In this document: piece after piece, positions 35,409-45,564 of the stretch
Layout: each line of letters begins with the position of its first letter
Position numbering within the stretch: the stretch's first letter is position 1
Program-made: the position numbers and the translations under genes
The notes under the pieces: generated by a model
What the model saw: the letters and a program-made list of their open reading frames with translations, nothing else
What the model was told of the DNA's origin: nothing
Database searches by the model: none
Assembly: GCA_030692515.1 (NCBI GenBank)
Contig: JAUXZS010000015.1
Location: forward strand, 1 to 64,000
Length of the DNA stretch: 64,000 nucleotides
Direction: 5' to 3'
Origin: Bacteroidota bacterium
GTDB lineage: Bacteria > Bacteroidota > Bacteroidia > B-17B0 > Aurantibacillaceae

Positions 35409-37856
35409 ATGTATAGCCCGCAACAAATAGCAGAAATTACTAATTCTAAATTTACAGGTGGTACAACTAATAAAGTACTTGTTTTTTTAAATGATAGTCG
35501 CTCGTTACAGTCTCCTAGTGAAACATTATTTATTGCGCTTAAAACTTCTCGCAATAATGGACATAATTATATTGCTGACTTAATAGAAAAAGGAGTTAAA
35601 TCTTTTTTGATTCAAGAGAATGAATTTGATTTTTCTAAATATAAAAATTCAGACATTTCTTTTATTATCTCTGAGGATTCTTTAAAAGCTATTCAATCTC
35701 TTGCAGCTTATCATCGAAAACAATTTACTATCCCGGTTATAGGTATTACAGGAAGTAATGGCAAAACCGTTGTTAAAGAATGGCTTTATCAACTATTAAA
35801 AAATAATTATTCTATTTGTAGAAGTCCTAAAAGTTATAACTCACAAATTGGTGTTCCTTTAAGTGTTTTAAATTTAAACTACACACATAATTTGGCCATT
35901 TTTGAGGCTGGAATTTCTTTACCGGGAGAGATGGATGCTTTAGTTGAAATTATTAACCCTACTATTGGGGTTGTTACTTCTATTGGTTCTGCCCACGATG
36001 AGGGTTTCTTAAACAGAGAACAAAAAATCGAAGAAAAATTAAAATTAATACGCCAATGCGATAAAAAAATTATAAATGGCTTGCATAAAGAGCAAGTGCC
36101 ATTAAGTAGTTTAAAGAATGCGCTTGTTGTTTCTGAATTTGAAGACGCCGATCTTAAAATTAGTTTTACAAACGAAACTTTATTTCTAAAAAGTGCCACT
36201 ACAACATATTCATTCAAAATTCCATTCTCTGATAAAGCTTCTATTTTAAACGCGTCAACCTGCGCGGCCGTTTTGCTACATTTAGGTTTTGATGAAATTG
36301 AGATTGCAAAGCGTTTACTATTATTGCAACCTGTTGCTTTACGTTTGGAGATAAAAACCGGAATAAATAATGCATTAATCATTAATGATTATTATAATTC
36401 GGATATCGATTCAATAAAAATTGCCTTAAATTATTTGTTACAGCAAAATCGTCGTGCTCGGAAAATTGTTATTGTTTCTGATTTGGAACAGTCCGGTGTT
36501 TCGGCAAATTCATTATATAAACAATTAGCTGAACTTTTTTCTCAAAACAAAATAGATTTAGTTGTAGGGATTGGAAAAGAGATTAGTAATTACAAACCTT
36601 TTTTTAAAGCAAATTCTTTATTTTTTCCGGATACACAAAATTTTATTAGTCAGTTTAATTTAATTAATTATCAATTTAGCGAAGCAAGTATTTTATTAAA
36701 AGGTGCGCGCAGTTTTGGTTTTGAGAATATTAGTAGAGTGCTTCAATTAAAAAGTCACGATACGGTTTTTGAAATTAACCTCAATAAATTAATTGATAAT
36801 GTAAATTATTATAAGTCGTTGCTTGCACCTGATGTTAAAATTATGTGTATGGTAAAAGCAATGGGTTATGGAAGTGGTGGTGCAGAAATAGCAAAAACAT
36901 TACAACACATTGGGGTAAATTATTTAGCGGTGGCTTATGCCGATGAAGGAGTAGAGTTAAGGCAGTCTCAAATTACATTGCCAATAATGGTGATGAGTCC
37001 GGAAGAGGATGCTTTGGAAGACATTATTAATTATCAATTAGAGCCGGAAATATATAGTTTTAAAGTGCTGCATGCATTTGTAAAAAAGTTAGATGCATTG
37101 GGAATAACGGAAGCATATCCAGTGCATTTAAAAATTGATACCGGTATGCATCGTTTAGGTTTTGAAGAAAATGATTTTGAAAAATTGGCGAATGAATTAA
37201 AGAGTTTGCCGCAGTTAAAAGTAAAATCTGTTTTTTCACATTTGGTTGGTTCCGATAATTCGGATTTAGATAATTTTACTGCAGAACAAATAAAAATATT
37301 TGAAAAAGCATTTAAGTTGTTCGAAATTTCTTTGGGATATAAAGTTTTAAAACACATTTGTAATTCGGGTGGCATAACCAGATTTAAAAATGCACATTAC
37401 AGCATGGTGAGGTTGGGAATTGGGATGTATGGTGTTGGTGTCAATGCAACCGAACAAGGTAAATTGCAAAACGTAGGAAGTTTAATTACAAGAATAAGTC
37501 AAATAAAAAATGTAAGTCAGAATCAAACTGTTGGTTATAGCAGAAGTGGTAAATTAGAAAAAGACACAAAAATTGCTACTATCCCAATTGGCTATGCGGA
37601 TGGATTTGGTAGATTGTTAGGAAACGGTAACCATGGGGTTTACATTAATGGAATTTTTTGTAAAACTATTGGCAATATTTGTATGGATATGTGTATGATT
37701 GATGTTACAGATATTAATTGTGAAGAAGGTGATGAAGTAATTATTTTTGAAAGTGTAGAGCAAATTAATGCCTTAGCAAAAGCTTTAAATTCTATTTCTT
37801 ATGAAGTGCTCACGAATGTTTCGGCACGCGTAAAAAGAGTTTACGTTCAGGAGTAA
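35409..37856 (+). CDS. murF-alr: Bifunctional MurF / alanine racemase fusion
   Basis: An 815-residue fusion. Residues 1 to about 450 are UDP-N-acetylmuramoyl-tripeptide:D-alanyl-D-alanine ligase, with the P-loop GITGSNGKTVVKEW (about 115-128), FEAGISLPGEMD and the C-terminal NDYYNSDIDSIKIAL. Residues from about 455 are alanine racemase, with the PLP lysine in MVKAMGYGSGG (about 481-491), HLKIDTGMHRLGF, VGYSRSGKL, IPIGYADGFGR and the second-subunit Cys/Met segment CMDMCMIDVT. The fusion is characteristic of Bacteroidota and links D-Ala supply to its use in peptidoglycan precursor synthesis. The lysine loop reads VKAMGYG instead of the usual VKANAYGHG. Confidence 0.96.
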   Translation: MYSPQQIAEITNSKFTGGTTNKVLVFLNDSRSLQSPSETLFIALKTSRNNGHNYIADLIEKGVKSFLIQENEFDFSKYKNSDISFIISEDSLKAIQSLAAYHRKQFTIPVIGITGSNGKTVVKEWLYQLLKNNYSICRSPKSYNSQIGVPLSVLNLNYTHNLAIFEAGISLPGEMDALVEIINPTIGVVTSIGSAHDEGFLNREQKIEEKLKLIRQCDKKIINGLHKEQVPLSSLKNALVVSEFEDADLKISFTNETLFLKSATTTYSFKIPFSDKASILNASTCAAVLLHLGFDEIEIAKRLLLLQPVALRLEIKTGINNALIINDYYNSDIDSIKIALNYLLQQNRRARKIVIVSDLEQSGVSANSLYKQLAELFSQNKIDLVVGIGKEISNYKPFFKANSLFFPDTQNFISQFNLINYQFSEASILLKGARSFGFENISRVLQLKSHDTVFEINLNKLIDNVNYYKSLLAPDVKIMCMVKAMGYGSGGAEIAKTLQHIGVNYLAVAYADEGVELRQSQITLPIMVMSPEEDALEDIINYQLEPEIYSFKVLHAFVKKLDALGITEAYPVHLKIDTGMHRLGFEENDFEKLANELKSLPQLKVKSVFSHLVGSDNSDLDNFTAEQIKIFEKAFKLFEISLGYKVLKHICNSGGITRFKNAHYSMVRLGIGMYGVGVNATEQGKLQNVGSLITRISQIKNVSQNQTVGYSRSGKLEKDTKIATIPIGYADGFGRLLGNGNHGVYINGIFCKTIGNICMDMCMIDVTDINCEEGDEVIIFESVEQINALAKALNSISYEVLTNVSARVKRVYVQE

Positions 37857-38006
37857 ATTTAACTCATTATTCTACAAGTATCAATTGTTGCTGATGATAG
37901 TGTATTATTAATTCTATAATTTAATCGAAATAGCTGTATTAAATTTATCTAAGCGTGTTCAAGCGCAATGTTCACTTTGCAGAAAAACTCTGAATCACTT
38001 CTAGGT

Positions 38007-38408
38007 TTAAAAAATTTGAAGCGAATGAATTTTTTCTATTGTTAAGGGTTTTTCAATAAAATTAGTAACTAACGGATGATCTATGACGCGCTTTTTATCA
38101 TTTGGGTCAATAGAGGAAGAAAGCATAAAAATAATAAGTTGTTTTTTGATGTCATCATCCATTTTTTCTATTATATCGAGCACATCCCAACCCATTAGTA
38201 CAGGCATGTTAATGTCTAGAAATAAAATTGTTTTTGATGATGGATCTAAATTTTCGAATTTATTTTTAATAAAGTTAATGCCTTCGTTTGGCAGATTGAA
38301 TGATTGAACTTCAATCTTATCGCCAAGCGCAATCTTTAAAATTAAACTATAAAGCATTGTTGATGTTTCATCATCATCAATTATTAAAAAGTTATTGTTT
38401 GTTTTCAT
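38007..38408 (-). CDS. Single-domain response regulator (CheY-like)
   Basis: A 133-residue receiver domain with no output domain. The acidic pair is in LIIDDDETS (residues about 9-13), the phosphorylation Asp in LFLDINMPVLMGWD (about 55), the switch Thr/Ser region in MLSSSIDP, and the conserved Lys in EKPLT. Start of this gene overlaps the last base of the stop of the large histidine kinase gene, so it is probably the kinase's direct partner. The C-terminus is complete. Confidence 0.92.
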   Translation of the reverse strand: MKTNNNFLIIDDDETSTMLYSLILKIALGDKIEVQSFNLPNEGINFIKNKFENLDPSSKTILFLDINMPVLMGWDVLDIIEKMDDDIKKQLIIFMLSSSIDPNDKKRVIDHPLVTNFIEKPLTIEKIHSLQIF

Positions 38409-41400
38409 TATAAGTTATTTTCAAATATAATTGTAAATTCTGCCCCTTTGTTTACCTCACTAATAACAGAGATTTTCCCTCCTAGCGATTCAACTTGTGT
38501 TTTCGTCATAAACATTCCCATACCTTTCCCTTCTACATGAGGATGAAAACGTTTATAAAGTCCAAAGAATTTTTCATTATTTTTTTCTAAATCTATCCCT
38601 AATCCATTATCCTTAAAAATTATTTGAACTCCTTTTTCGGTTAACAGACTTTTTATTTCAATCACCGGACTAATACCGGGCTTCTGAAATTTGATGCTAT
38701 TTATAATCAGATTGTAAAAAATGCTATATAGATAGCTTTTAATAGAGAGCATTTTGCCTACACTTGCAAAGTCTGTTTTAATGATTACAGTTTCTTTTTT
38801 TATAATATTATCAATGCTGATTGAAATATCTTCTACTAGATTTAGAAAATGAACCTCTTCTTTGTTTTCTGAAACTATTGTGGAAATTTGCAAAATCTCA
38901 TTCAAATCTTTAACAACTTCGTCTAATTTGTATGCAGAAATTGACATGCCTTTCATAGAAGTCTTAATAAGATCTTCGCTCGGATTGTCGTATTTCATTA
39001 ATTCTGTAAATCCCAATAAATTAGCAATAGGTGCCCGTAAATTATGTGAAACGATATAAGAGAACTGCTCTAGGTTTTTACTCCGTTGAACAAGATCGTG
39101 CGCTATTTTTTCTTTTTCTTGTTCTTCTTTTTTTCTATCTGTAATGTCTGTATGCAGTGTTATAATTAACCGCTCTTTTGTTTCAAATTTCATAACCCGA
39201 ACACCAAACCATCTTTGCTCTTTATGTGAGTGGCAAGGATATTCTAAATAAAAAACAGTTTCTTTTCCATTAAGTACATCTTTCATTCCAATTAATAACA
39301 CCTCTGCTATTTTATCTCCATCCCGTGATGCTTTTTCGCATACATCAAAATAGTTTTCCCCTTTGCCTATTCGTTTTAGTGTTGTTTCCCCGTTTTGTAA
39401 TCCAAAATTATCCCATGCATTATTTACATCTGTAATAATACCATGTTCATCAATTACCGCAATATGTGCAGTTATAGAATTGATGAGGTTACGGTTAAAT
39501 AATTCACTTTTTAATATTTGCGCCTTCTTATTCGTTACATCTGTTATATCTTTTGCTATACAATACATTAGCTTAGAGTCATTATCCCATCTTGCTGACC
39601 AAAGTATGTTTACTATACTTCCATTTTTGTGTTTGTATCTGTTTTCAAAAAAAGTAACTGGATTACCATTAACAATTTCTTCAGCAACCTTATTTGTTTT
39701 TTCCACATCTTCAAATAATACCATGTCGATGTATTTTTTGCCAATCAAATCATTGCTGTCATAACCTAATATATTTCCTGCTGCTTTACTTACGTTTACG
39801 AATTTCCCATTTTCATCTATTGAGCAAATAATATCTAATGATGAATCCATGTTTTTTTTCAAGTCATCTAAAGCTATTTGCAGGTTGTTTGAAATGATAT
39901 TAAGTTTCTCTTCGGCAATTTTACGTTCAGATATATCTCTGAAATTTGATACAATTGCATTTACGTAGGGTTCTTTAAGGAGATTGGTAATTGTGCCTTC
40001 GCACCAAATATAGTTTCCGGTTTTGTGTTTTAGTCTATGTTGAGTATTAACTGAGCTACCCTCAGTTTGCGAAATTAATTGAATGTTTTTAAAAACACAT
40101 TCTATATCATCTGGATGAATAATATCATGAGGTGTTATTTGTAGAAAATCATCCATAGAATAGCCAAGAATTTTTATAACAGAAGGACTTGCGAATAAAA
40201 CTTTGCCTTCAATGGTTATAAGTGTTTTCATGTCAGCACTTTTTTCAATAATCGCGCTAAACAATTTTTGATTTCTGACAATAATTTCTTCTGCTAATTT
40301 TCTGCGCTTTTCTTTTTCAAAAACAGTAAGTGCAAAGGAAATGTCGCCGGCTGCTTCTTCTAATACTGCTATTTCTGAATCATCAAAGAAATTAATTTGG
40401 TCTGAATAAACATTAAAGCTTCCAATAATTTTCCCTTCTTTTCTAATGGGTAATATTATAAAAGATTTGATGTCATCAAATACCTTAAATTGTTTAGAAT
40501 TATTAAATTCTTTATCGTTTTGGACGTTATTGCAAACGTAATGATTGCCTGAGCGCAAGATGTAATCTTGTGGTAGATTATTTTCTAAATTACCATTAAA
40601 TAAAGAAATGCTGCTGTCGGGTATTCCATTTTGATTTAAAAGAAGTATTTTGTTGGAATCGTAATCAAATTTTCCAATCCAAGCCATTTTAAACTTGCCG
40701 GTTGTAAATGCAATGTCGCAGGTTTTTTGAAAAAGTGTTTCCTCATCTTTTATATGAACAATGCTCTGATTGATTTGGCTTATGAACCTGTACAGTCGGT
40801 TTGCTTTTTCAATTCTTAACTCTTTAATTATATTTTCGTTTAAAGAATTTGTTAAACCTGCAAGAAGCAAATCTAAACACTTGGCACATGCAAAACTTAA
40901 TAAAACAAGATTAGACGCAACTGCTATCCAAGCTCCAAAACTATAACTTGAAATAATTGGCATATCTAATTTAAAATAAATAAAGAGCGAAAAACAAGCA
41001 CAAGTAATTGTGTTTGTCCAAGCCGAATAATAGGCAGCCGAAGAAGAATAAATAAGAGATGAAAATACAGTAATTGTAAGTAGAAATAATAGCCCGGCGC
41101 CTGGCAGAGGCAAGTAATAAAGTAGAGTAAACGATAAAAGATAAAGAGTGAAAATAAAAATAAATTTTCTTATTTCTAATTTTATTCTAGGGCTTAAAGT
41201 AATAATTGTTATTAAAAAAAAGGCAAACAAATCTACAAAACCAATAACAATAATTTTTTCTTTAAAAGCCATAAAAACACCAGGAATAAGCGCAATTAAA
41301 CTTAGCGGGGTAATATGCGTTAGGATTTTACAAAAAGTTTTGTTTCTCCAATACAACATGTTTTTTGAATCATCATTAGTATCTGATAAAATAATAGTGC

Positions 41401-41449
41401 GCGCATAGTTTTGATAGGTAGGCCAAAAGTTTAAACGGTTTAAATTCAT
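38408..41449 (-). CDS. Membrane GAF-PAS sensor histidine kinase
   Basis: A kinase of about 1,013 residues. An N-terminal membrane domain of five to seven helices (residues about 40-200) is followed by a GAF-like domain (about 220-380), then three or four PAS/PAC segments (for example AIIEKSADMKTLITIEGKVL, DSSLDIICSIDENGKFVNVS, and NSITAHIAVIDEHGIITDVN). The dimerisation domain has the H box SYIVSHNLRAPIANLLG, and the ATP-binding domain has an N-box region NLIINSIKFQ, DNGLGID and GKGMGMFMTKTQVESLGG. I chose ATG 41449, which follows the upstream stop. ATG 41470 overlaps the upstream gene by 16 bp and is an alternative. It is flanked on both sides by single-domain receivers. Confidence 0.92.
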   Translation of the reverse strand: MNLNRLNFWPTYQNYARTIILSDTNDDSKNMLYWRNKTFCKILTHITPLSLIALIPGVFMAFKEKIIVIGFVDLFAFFLITIITLSPRIKLEIRKFIFIFTLYLLSFTLLYYLPLPGAGLLFLLTITVFSSLIYSSSAAYYSAWTNTITCACFSLFIYFKLDMPIISSYSFGAWIAVASNLVLLSFACAKCLDLLLAGLTNSLNENIIKELRIEKANRLYRFISQINQSIVHIKDEETLFQKTCDIAFTTGKFKMAWIGKFDYDSNKILLLNQNGIPDSSISLFNGNLENNLPQDYILRSGNHYVCNNVQNDKEFNNSKQFKVFDDIKSFIILPIRKEGKIIGSFNVYSDQINFFDDSEIAVLEEAAGDISFALTVFEKEKRRKLAEEIIVRNQKLFSAIIEKSADMKTLITIEGKVLFASPSVIKILGYSMDDFLQITPHDIIHPDDIECVFKNIQLISQTEGSSVNTQHRLKHKTGNYIWCEGTITNLLKEPYVNAIVSNFRDISERKIAEEKLNIISNNLQIALDDLKKNMDSSLDIICSIDENGKFVNVSKAAGNILGYDSNDLIGKKYIDMVLFEDVEKTNKVAEEIVNGNPVTFFENRYKHKNGSIVNILWSARWDNDSKLMYCIAKDITDVTNKKAQILKSELFNRNLINSITAHIAVIDEHGIITDVNNAWDNFGLQNGETTLKRIGKGENYFDVCEKASRDGDKIAEVLLIGMKDVLNGKETVFYLEYPCHSHKEQRWFGVRVMKFETKERLIITLHTDITDRKKEEQEKEKIAHDLVQRSKNLEQFSYIVSHNLRAPIANLLGFTELMKYDNPSEDLIKTSMKGMSISAYKLDEVVKDLNEILQISTIVSENKEEVHFLNLVEDISISIDNIIKKETVIIKTDFASVGKMLSIKSYLYSIFYNLIINSIKFQKPGISPVIEIKSLLTEKGVQIIFKDNGLGIDLEKNNEKFFGLYKRFHPHVEGKGMGMFMTKTQVESLGGKISVISEVNKGAEFTIIFENNL

Positions 41450-41454
41450 TTTTT

Positions 41455-41856
41455 TTATTGTATTGTCCATTGTTTCAGTACTTCAGTAATTTTATGCGCT
41501 TCGCTTGATTTATCAAAAAAATGGTTAGCACCTTTTTCGATACAAATAGAACGGTAGTGAGCTTCATTATGGTTAGTAAAAATGATGGTTTTTATTTGTG
41601 AAAAATTTTGTCGTAGATATATAAGAAGATCTATACCTGTTTCATTTTTTTTATCATCATTTAGGTTGATGTCAAGGATAACCACATCCGGCTTGCTAAC
41701 GTTTATTAAGGATTTGGCACAAGAAATATTAAAAGCGTTTCCTAAAAACTTTAAACCTTCAATTTCTCTCACAATAGACTCAGTTCTGTCTGCTATAAGC
41801 GGAGAGTCATCAACAGTGATTACTTTTAAGTACGGAAAAATTATATTTTTTTTCAT
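41455..41856 (-). CDS. Single-domain response regulator
   Basis: A 133-residue receiver from ATG 41856. A frame extending to 41916 is less likely because the extra 20 residues precede the first core strand. Conserved residues are the acidic pair in ITVDDSPL, the Asp in VVILDINLNDD, Thr in IIFTNHN and Lys in FFDKSSE. No output domain is present. It lies directly upstream of the GAF-PAS kinase gene and probably receives phosphate from it or from the neighbouring kinase. Confidence 0.9.
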   Translation of the reverse strand: MKKNIIFPYLKVITVDDSPLIADRTESIVREIEGLKFLGNAFNISCAKSLINVSKPDVVILDINLNDDKKNETGIDLLIYLRQNFSQIKTIIFTNHNEAHYRSICIEKGANHFFDKSSEAHKITEVLKQWTIQ

Positions 41857-41948
41857 GGTAATTCTTTTGCAAATAACCGAAAAGGAAAATAAGCTGAGAA
41901 TAGGAGTAAGCGGCAAAGTTTTGTAGTGGTTTGTACTACAAGCTTAAA

Positions 41949-42566
41949 TTAGATGAGTTTATGGTCCAAGGCGTATCTTGTAAGTTCAGAGTTGTTTTTT
42001 AATTTTAGTTTATCAAGTATGCGGGTACGGTAGGTACTTATAGTATTCACACTAAGAGAAATTTCTGTAGCAATCTCCGATACGGTTTTACCCATGGCAA
42101 TTAACTGAAACACCTGCATTTCTCTATCAGAAAGCTGTTTGTGATCTGTTTTTTCGCCAAAAGTTTCGGTTAGTCTTTCGGTTAATGAAGCGGAAACATA
42201 TTTTTTACCAGATAATACTTTGCGAATAGCAACTAACAATTCTTCGGTTGCACTTTCCTTATTTAGAAAACCTGAAGCTCCTGCTCTTAGAGCTCTTAAG
42301 GCATATTGCTCCTCAGAATGCATACTAATCATTAAGATTGGGGCTTTAATTCCGTTTGCCCTTATTTGTTTTAGTATTTCAATTCCATTTCTTCCTGGCA
42401 TGGAAATATCTAGCAAAATAATATCCCAAATTTGTTTGCTCAATTGATGAAAGACTTCTGATCCGCTGGCAACTTCTGTAATTTCAGCAGTACTAAATTC
42501 TTCGCGCAAAACTTGCACTAATCCTTTGCGCACAATGGCATGGTCATCTGCAACTAAAAACTTCAT
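41949..42566 (-). CDS. NarL/FixJ-type response regulator with LuxR DNA-binding domain
   Basis: A protein of 205-206 residues. The receiver has VADDHAIVRKG, the Asp in IILLDISMPGRNG, ISMHSEEQYALRALRAGASG and the Lys in FLNKESA. The C-terminal LuxR helix-turn-helix has LSDREMQVFQLIAMGKTVSEIA and SVNTISTYRTRILDKLKL. The gene is 9 bp downstream of the CHASE-PAS kinase gene, its obvious partner. Two ATGs in tandem (42569 and 42566) are equally possible starts. Confidence 0.95.
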   Translation of the reverse strand: MKFLVADDHAIVRKGLVQVLREEFSTAEITEVASGSEVFHQLSKQIWDIILLDISMPGRNGIEILKQIRANGIKAPILMISMHSEEQYALRALRAGASGFLNKESATEELLVAIRKVLSGKKYVSASLTERLTETFGEKTDHKQLSDREMQVFQLIAMGKTVSEIATEISLSVNTISTYRTRILDKLKLKNNSELTRYALDHKLI

Positions 42567-42575
42567 CATTATTAT

Positions 42576-44888
42576 TTAATTTAATGGTACTTTTAATGTA
42601 ATAGTGGTACCCTTTAATTTTTCGCTTTCAATTAGCAATTCACCTTTCAAAAGATTAGCCCTTTCTTTCATTCCTACTATTCCCCAAGAATCTTTTTTCT
42701 TTAAGTTACTCAAATTAAAACCTTGTCCATTATCTTTTATAATTAGCACAAGGTGCCCGTCTATTTTTTCGACCGAAGCTTCAATTTGAGTAGCAATAGA
42801 GTGTTTAATAATATTAGTTAGCGCTTCTTGAAAAATTCTAAACATGTTGGTTGATATGGTTTTATCTAAAGTAATATCATTTATGTTCGAGCTAAATTTC
42901 CATTTGATACCTGTGCGTTTTTCATATTCCTCTCCTTGCCATTCTAATGCCGCTATTAATCCCAAATCATCAAGTATTCCCGGACGAAGGTCTGAGGAAA
43001 TTCTTCTTACTGTTTTAATAGTATCATTAATAAGAGCAATCATATTAGATAATTTTTCAGTTATGGATTTATCACTCTGGATTAGTTTTTTACTAATCCA
43101 TGAAGCGTCCATTTTTAAAGCAGTAAGTTGTTGCCCAAGTTCATCATGAATTTCGCGTGCAATTCTTGTCCGTTCTTCTTCTCTTATAACCTGTAAATGA
43201 GTCGTCAACTCTTGTAATTGATTATACGAATCTGCAATTTCTTTTTCTACTTGTAACTTTTCTGTTACATCATCCAGCATGGCTAGTGAAACCCTTTTGC
43301 CATTGTAATCAATTAAATGCGCATTAATATTAAAAAACATAAGCTCCCCATTTTTTTTCTTATGTCTCCATACTTTTTTATGAATTGCACCATATGTTTC
43401 TTCAGATTTAACAGTAGCTTCAATTAATGGAATATCTTCTATGGGTCTTATATCCTTTATTGTTAAATTTAAAAACTCATCTCTTGAGTAACCATATTTT
43501 ATTAAGGCTTCCTGATTGCAGTCGATAATTTTAAGAGTTTCAAAATCCCATAAAAACATAGGAATAGGATTGTTTTCAAAAAGGTATTTGTATTTTTTTT
43601 CGCTTTCTTTTAATGCTGCTTGTATAGTAATCCTTTCACTTATATCATGGCAAGTTCCAATAGCTCGTATTGGTTTTCCTTCTTCATTATGGAAGACTTG
43701 CCAGCGTTCCTGTATGTGTTTTATTTTGCCATCAGGGGTAATAATTCTATGTTCAATTATATTTAATGTGCTGTTTTGAAAGGAATTTCGAAAAGCATTG
43801 TCTACTTTATCTTTGTCATCTGGATGAACAAATTTTAAAAAATATGGATGTGAGACAGGGAATTTTTCTTCATCAACTTCAAAAATCCGAAAAGTTTCTT
43901 TAGACCATATTACATTTAAAGTTACAAGATCGGTTTCCCAGCTACCTATTTTTGCAACTTTTTGTGCCTCTGCTAATCTTGCTTCATTATATTTTATATT
44001 CTTTTGAATACTCATTAATTCGGCTGTTTTTTTATCTACTAAGGAATTTAGTCTTGCAGGCTGGCCTGTAACAAACCATGTAAATAAACCTGCGATAATA
44101 GAAAAAACAAACCCAAGAAGAGAAAAAGCAATTACTTCAAAAGGTATATTAGTTTCTTTTTGCATTACGTATAATTTCCATTCTCCCTCGGGTATCGTAA
44201 CTGAAATAGATTTTGATTTATCAAAAAGAACATGAGAGGGTAAAAAGAAATTTTCTTGCAAAGTAATGGGGTTTACTTTTGATAACTGATAAATAAATTG
44301 TTTATTTTGAAGAGAGAGGCCAGCAGCTTTTAAAAGCGTTGATAGTTTAATAATAACAACACAGAACCCTTCAAAGTGTTTGTCTTTAAAAAATGGAAGT
44401 CGACCAACGACAGCAATTCCACCTTGTTTCAAGTTTAAAGGACCTGCAAAAAAAAGCGCATTTAGTTTAACAGCTTTGTAAGCTTCTCTGGATGTTAGGC
44501 TATCTGCTAAAACATCATATCCTATCACACCTTCATTACCCTTTAATGGATAAACATTTGTAATAATTCCTTTTTGAGTTAATTCAAGAGCATCAATATA
44601 TTTGTTAGATTCGAGTATGTGTTCTGCTATGCTGTCAAAATCTTTTGGAGTTTCATATTTATTAATTATAAAAGCTAAAGTTTTTGATGCAGATAAGCCA
44701 TTACTTAAAGCGGATTTAAGATTGTATTTAACGGTATTTATTTCTTTGAGTGTTTCAGTTTGTTTTTGGTTCTTATTAATTATATAACTTTGGTAGGCAA
44801 TTCCCAAACATAACATTGCTGTTGTTGTGAATACAGCAATACCATTCAACATTGGTTTTTTAATGAAATTAAGACTAGAGCCCTTCAT
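42576..44888 (-). CDS. CHASE-PAS-PAS sensor histidine kinase (HisKA_3 / NarX type)
   Basis: A 770-residue kinase. The first membrane helix is near residues 13-35. An extracytoplasmic CHASE-like domain follows (about 60-220; GYDVLADSLTSREAYKA, FAGPLNLKQGGIAVVGRLPF), then a second helix (about 255-278), PAS domains at about 300-425 and 430-550, and a HisKA_3 dimerisation domain with ARIAREIHDELGQQLTALKMD-like sequence near 578-600. The HPK7-type ATPase has DNGQGFN and GIVGMKERANLLKG. Together with the NarL regulator downstream it forms a classical two-component pair. CHASE domains detect small molecules outside the membrane; the ligand is unknown. Confidence 0.93.
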   Translation of the reverse strand: MKGSSLNFIKKPMLNGIAVFTTTAMLCLGIAYQSYIINKNQKQTETLKEINTVKYNLKSALSNGLSASKTLAFIINKYETPKDFDSIAEHILESNKYIDALELTQKGIITNVYPLKGNEGVIGYDVLADSLTSREAYKAVKLNALFFAGPLNLKQGGIAVVGRLPFFKDKHFEGFCVVIIKLSTLLKAAGLSLQNKQFIYQLSKVNPITLQENFFLPSHVLFDKSKSISVTIPEGEWKLYVMQKETNIPFEVIAFSLLGFVFSIIAGLFTWFVTGQPARLNSLVDKKTAELMSIQKNIKYNEARLAEAQKVAKIGSWETDLVTLNVIWSKETFRIFEVDEEKFPVSHPYFLKFVHPDDKDKVDNAFRNSFQNSTLNIIEHRIITPDGKIKHIQERWQVFHNEEGKPIRAIGTCHDISERITIQAALKESEKKYKYLFENNPIPMFLWDFETLKIIDCNQEALIKYGYSRDEFLNLTIKDIRPIEDIPLIEATVKSEETYGAIHKKVWRHKKKNGELMFFNINAHLIDYNGKRVSLAMLDDVTEKLQVEKEIADSYNQLQELTTHLQVIREEERTRIAREIHDELGQQLTALKMDASWISKKLIQSDKSITEKLSNMIALINDTIKTVRRISSDLRPGILDDLGLIAALEWQGEEYEKRTGIKWKFSSNINDITLDKTISTNMFRIFQEALTNIIKHSIATQIEASVEKIDGHLVLIIKDNGQGFNLSNLKKKDSWGIVGMKERANLLKGELLIESEKLKGTTITLKVPLN

Positions 44889-45123
44889 ATATCTAATTTA
44901 ATACTTTTTATTGAGTAGAAAAATGATAGGTTCCATTATTTTAGAGAAGTTTTACTAAAACTGATAGCTATTGCTAATGAAAAAAATTAACAATTGAGCG
45001 TGTTTTACACAACACCAAAATACCGATGAAATGGTATTAATATGGAGGTTCAATCAGCAAAAACTAATTAACTTTTCGAGCTGCACAGGGGTAGGCCCTT
45101 CTTAAAGGAGGAGAATAATCAGC

Positions 45124-45561
45124 TTAATTCGCAATTACAGAAATTTCAATGTGCGCGCCTTTCGGTAATGCTTTTACCTCAATAGTTTCACGTGCAGGGG
45201 GATTTATTGGAAAATAAGTTTTATAAATTTCATTTACTTTAGTAAAATTTTTCAAGTCCGTTAAATAAATTGTTGATTTAGAAACAGCGTTCATATTCAA
45301 ACCACCAGCTTCAACTATTGCTTTAATATTATTCAGGACTTGAGTACATTCATTTTCAATACTTGTGGAATCAAATGAGCCGTCAACTTTAATGCCTATT
45401 TGTCCAGCAACATACAATGTTCCATTGCTTTTAATTGCCTGACTATATGGGCCAATAGGAGTCGGAGCTAAATTCGTATAAATAACTTCTCGTTTATTTT
45501 TATTTGTAAATGCAAATAAAATAATAATAAGAACTAAAGTGACCCCTAATTTTTTTGCCAT
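45124..45561 (-). CDS. Membrane-anchored or exported RidA family protein
   Basis: A 145-residue RidA-fold protein. RidA hydrolyses reactive enamine/imine intermediates released by PLP enzymes. Motifs: TPIGPYSQAIKSNGTLYVAGQIG, VEAGGLNMNAVSKSTIYLTDL, and the active-site Arg in NPPARETIEVKALPKGAHIEI. Unusually it has an N-terminal hydrophobic segment (LGVTLVLIIILFAF), so it is likely outside the cytoplasm or membrane-bound. Its start lies 3 bp after the stop of the class V PLP enzyme, which also carries an export-type signal. Confidence 0.92.
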   Translation of the reverse strand: MAKKLGVTLVLIIILFAFTNKNKREVIYTNLAPTPIGPYSQAIKSNGTLYVAGQIGIKVDGSFDSTSIENECTQVLNNIKAIVEAGGLNMNAVSKSTIYLTDLKNFTKVNEIYKTYFPINPPARETIEVKALPKGAHIEISVIAN

Positions 45562-45564
45562 AAT

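Noticed and set aside
35879-36382. Antisense open frame of 167 codons within murF-alr
   Set aside because: The sense strand encodes an intact MurF; the antisense product shows no family features.
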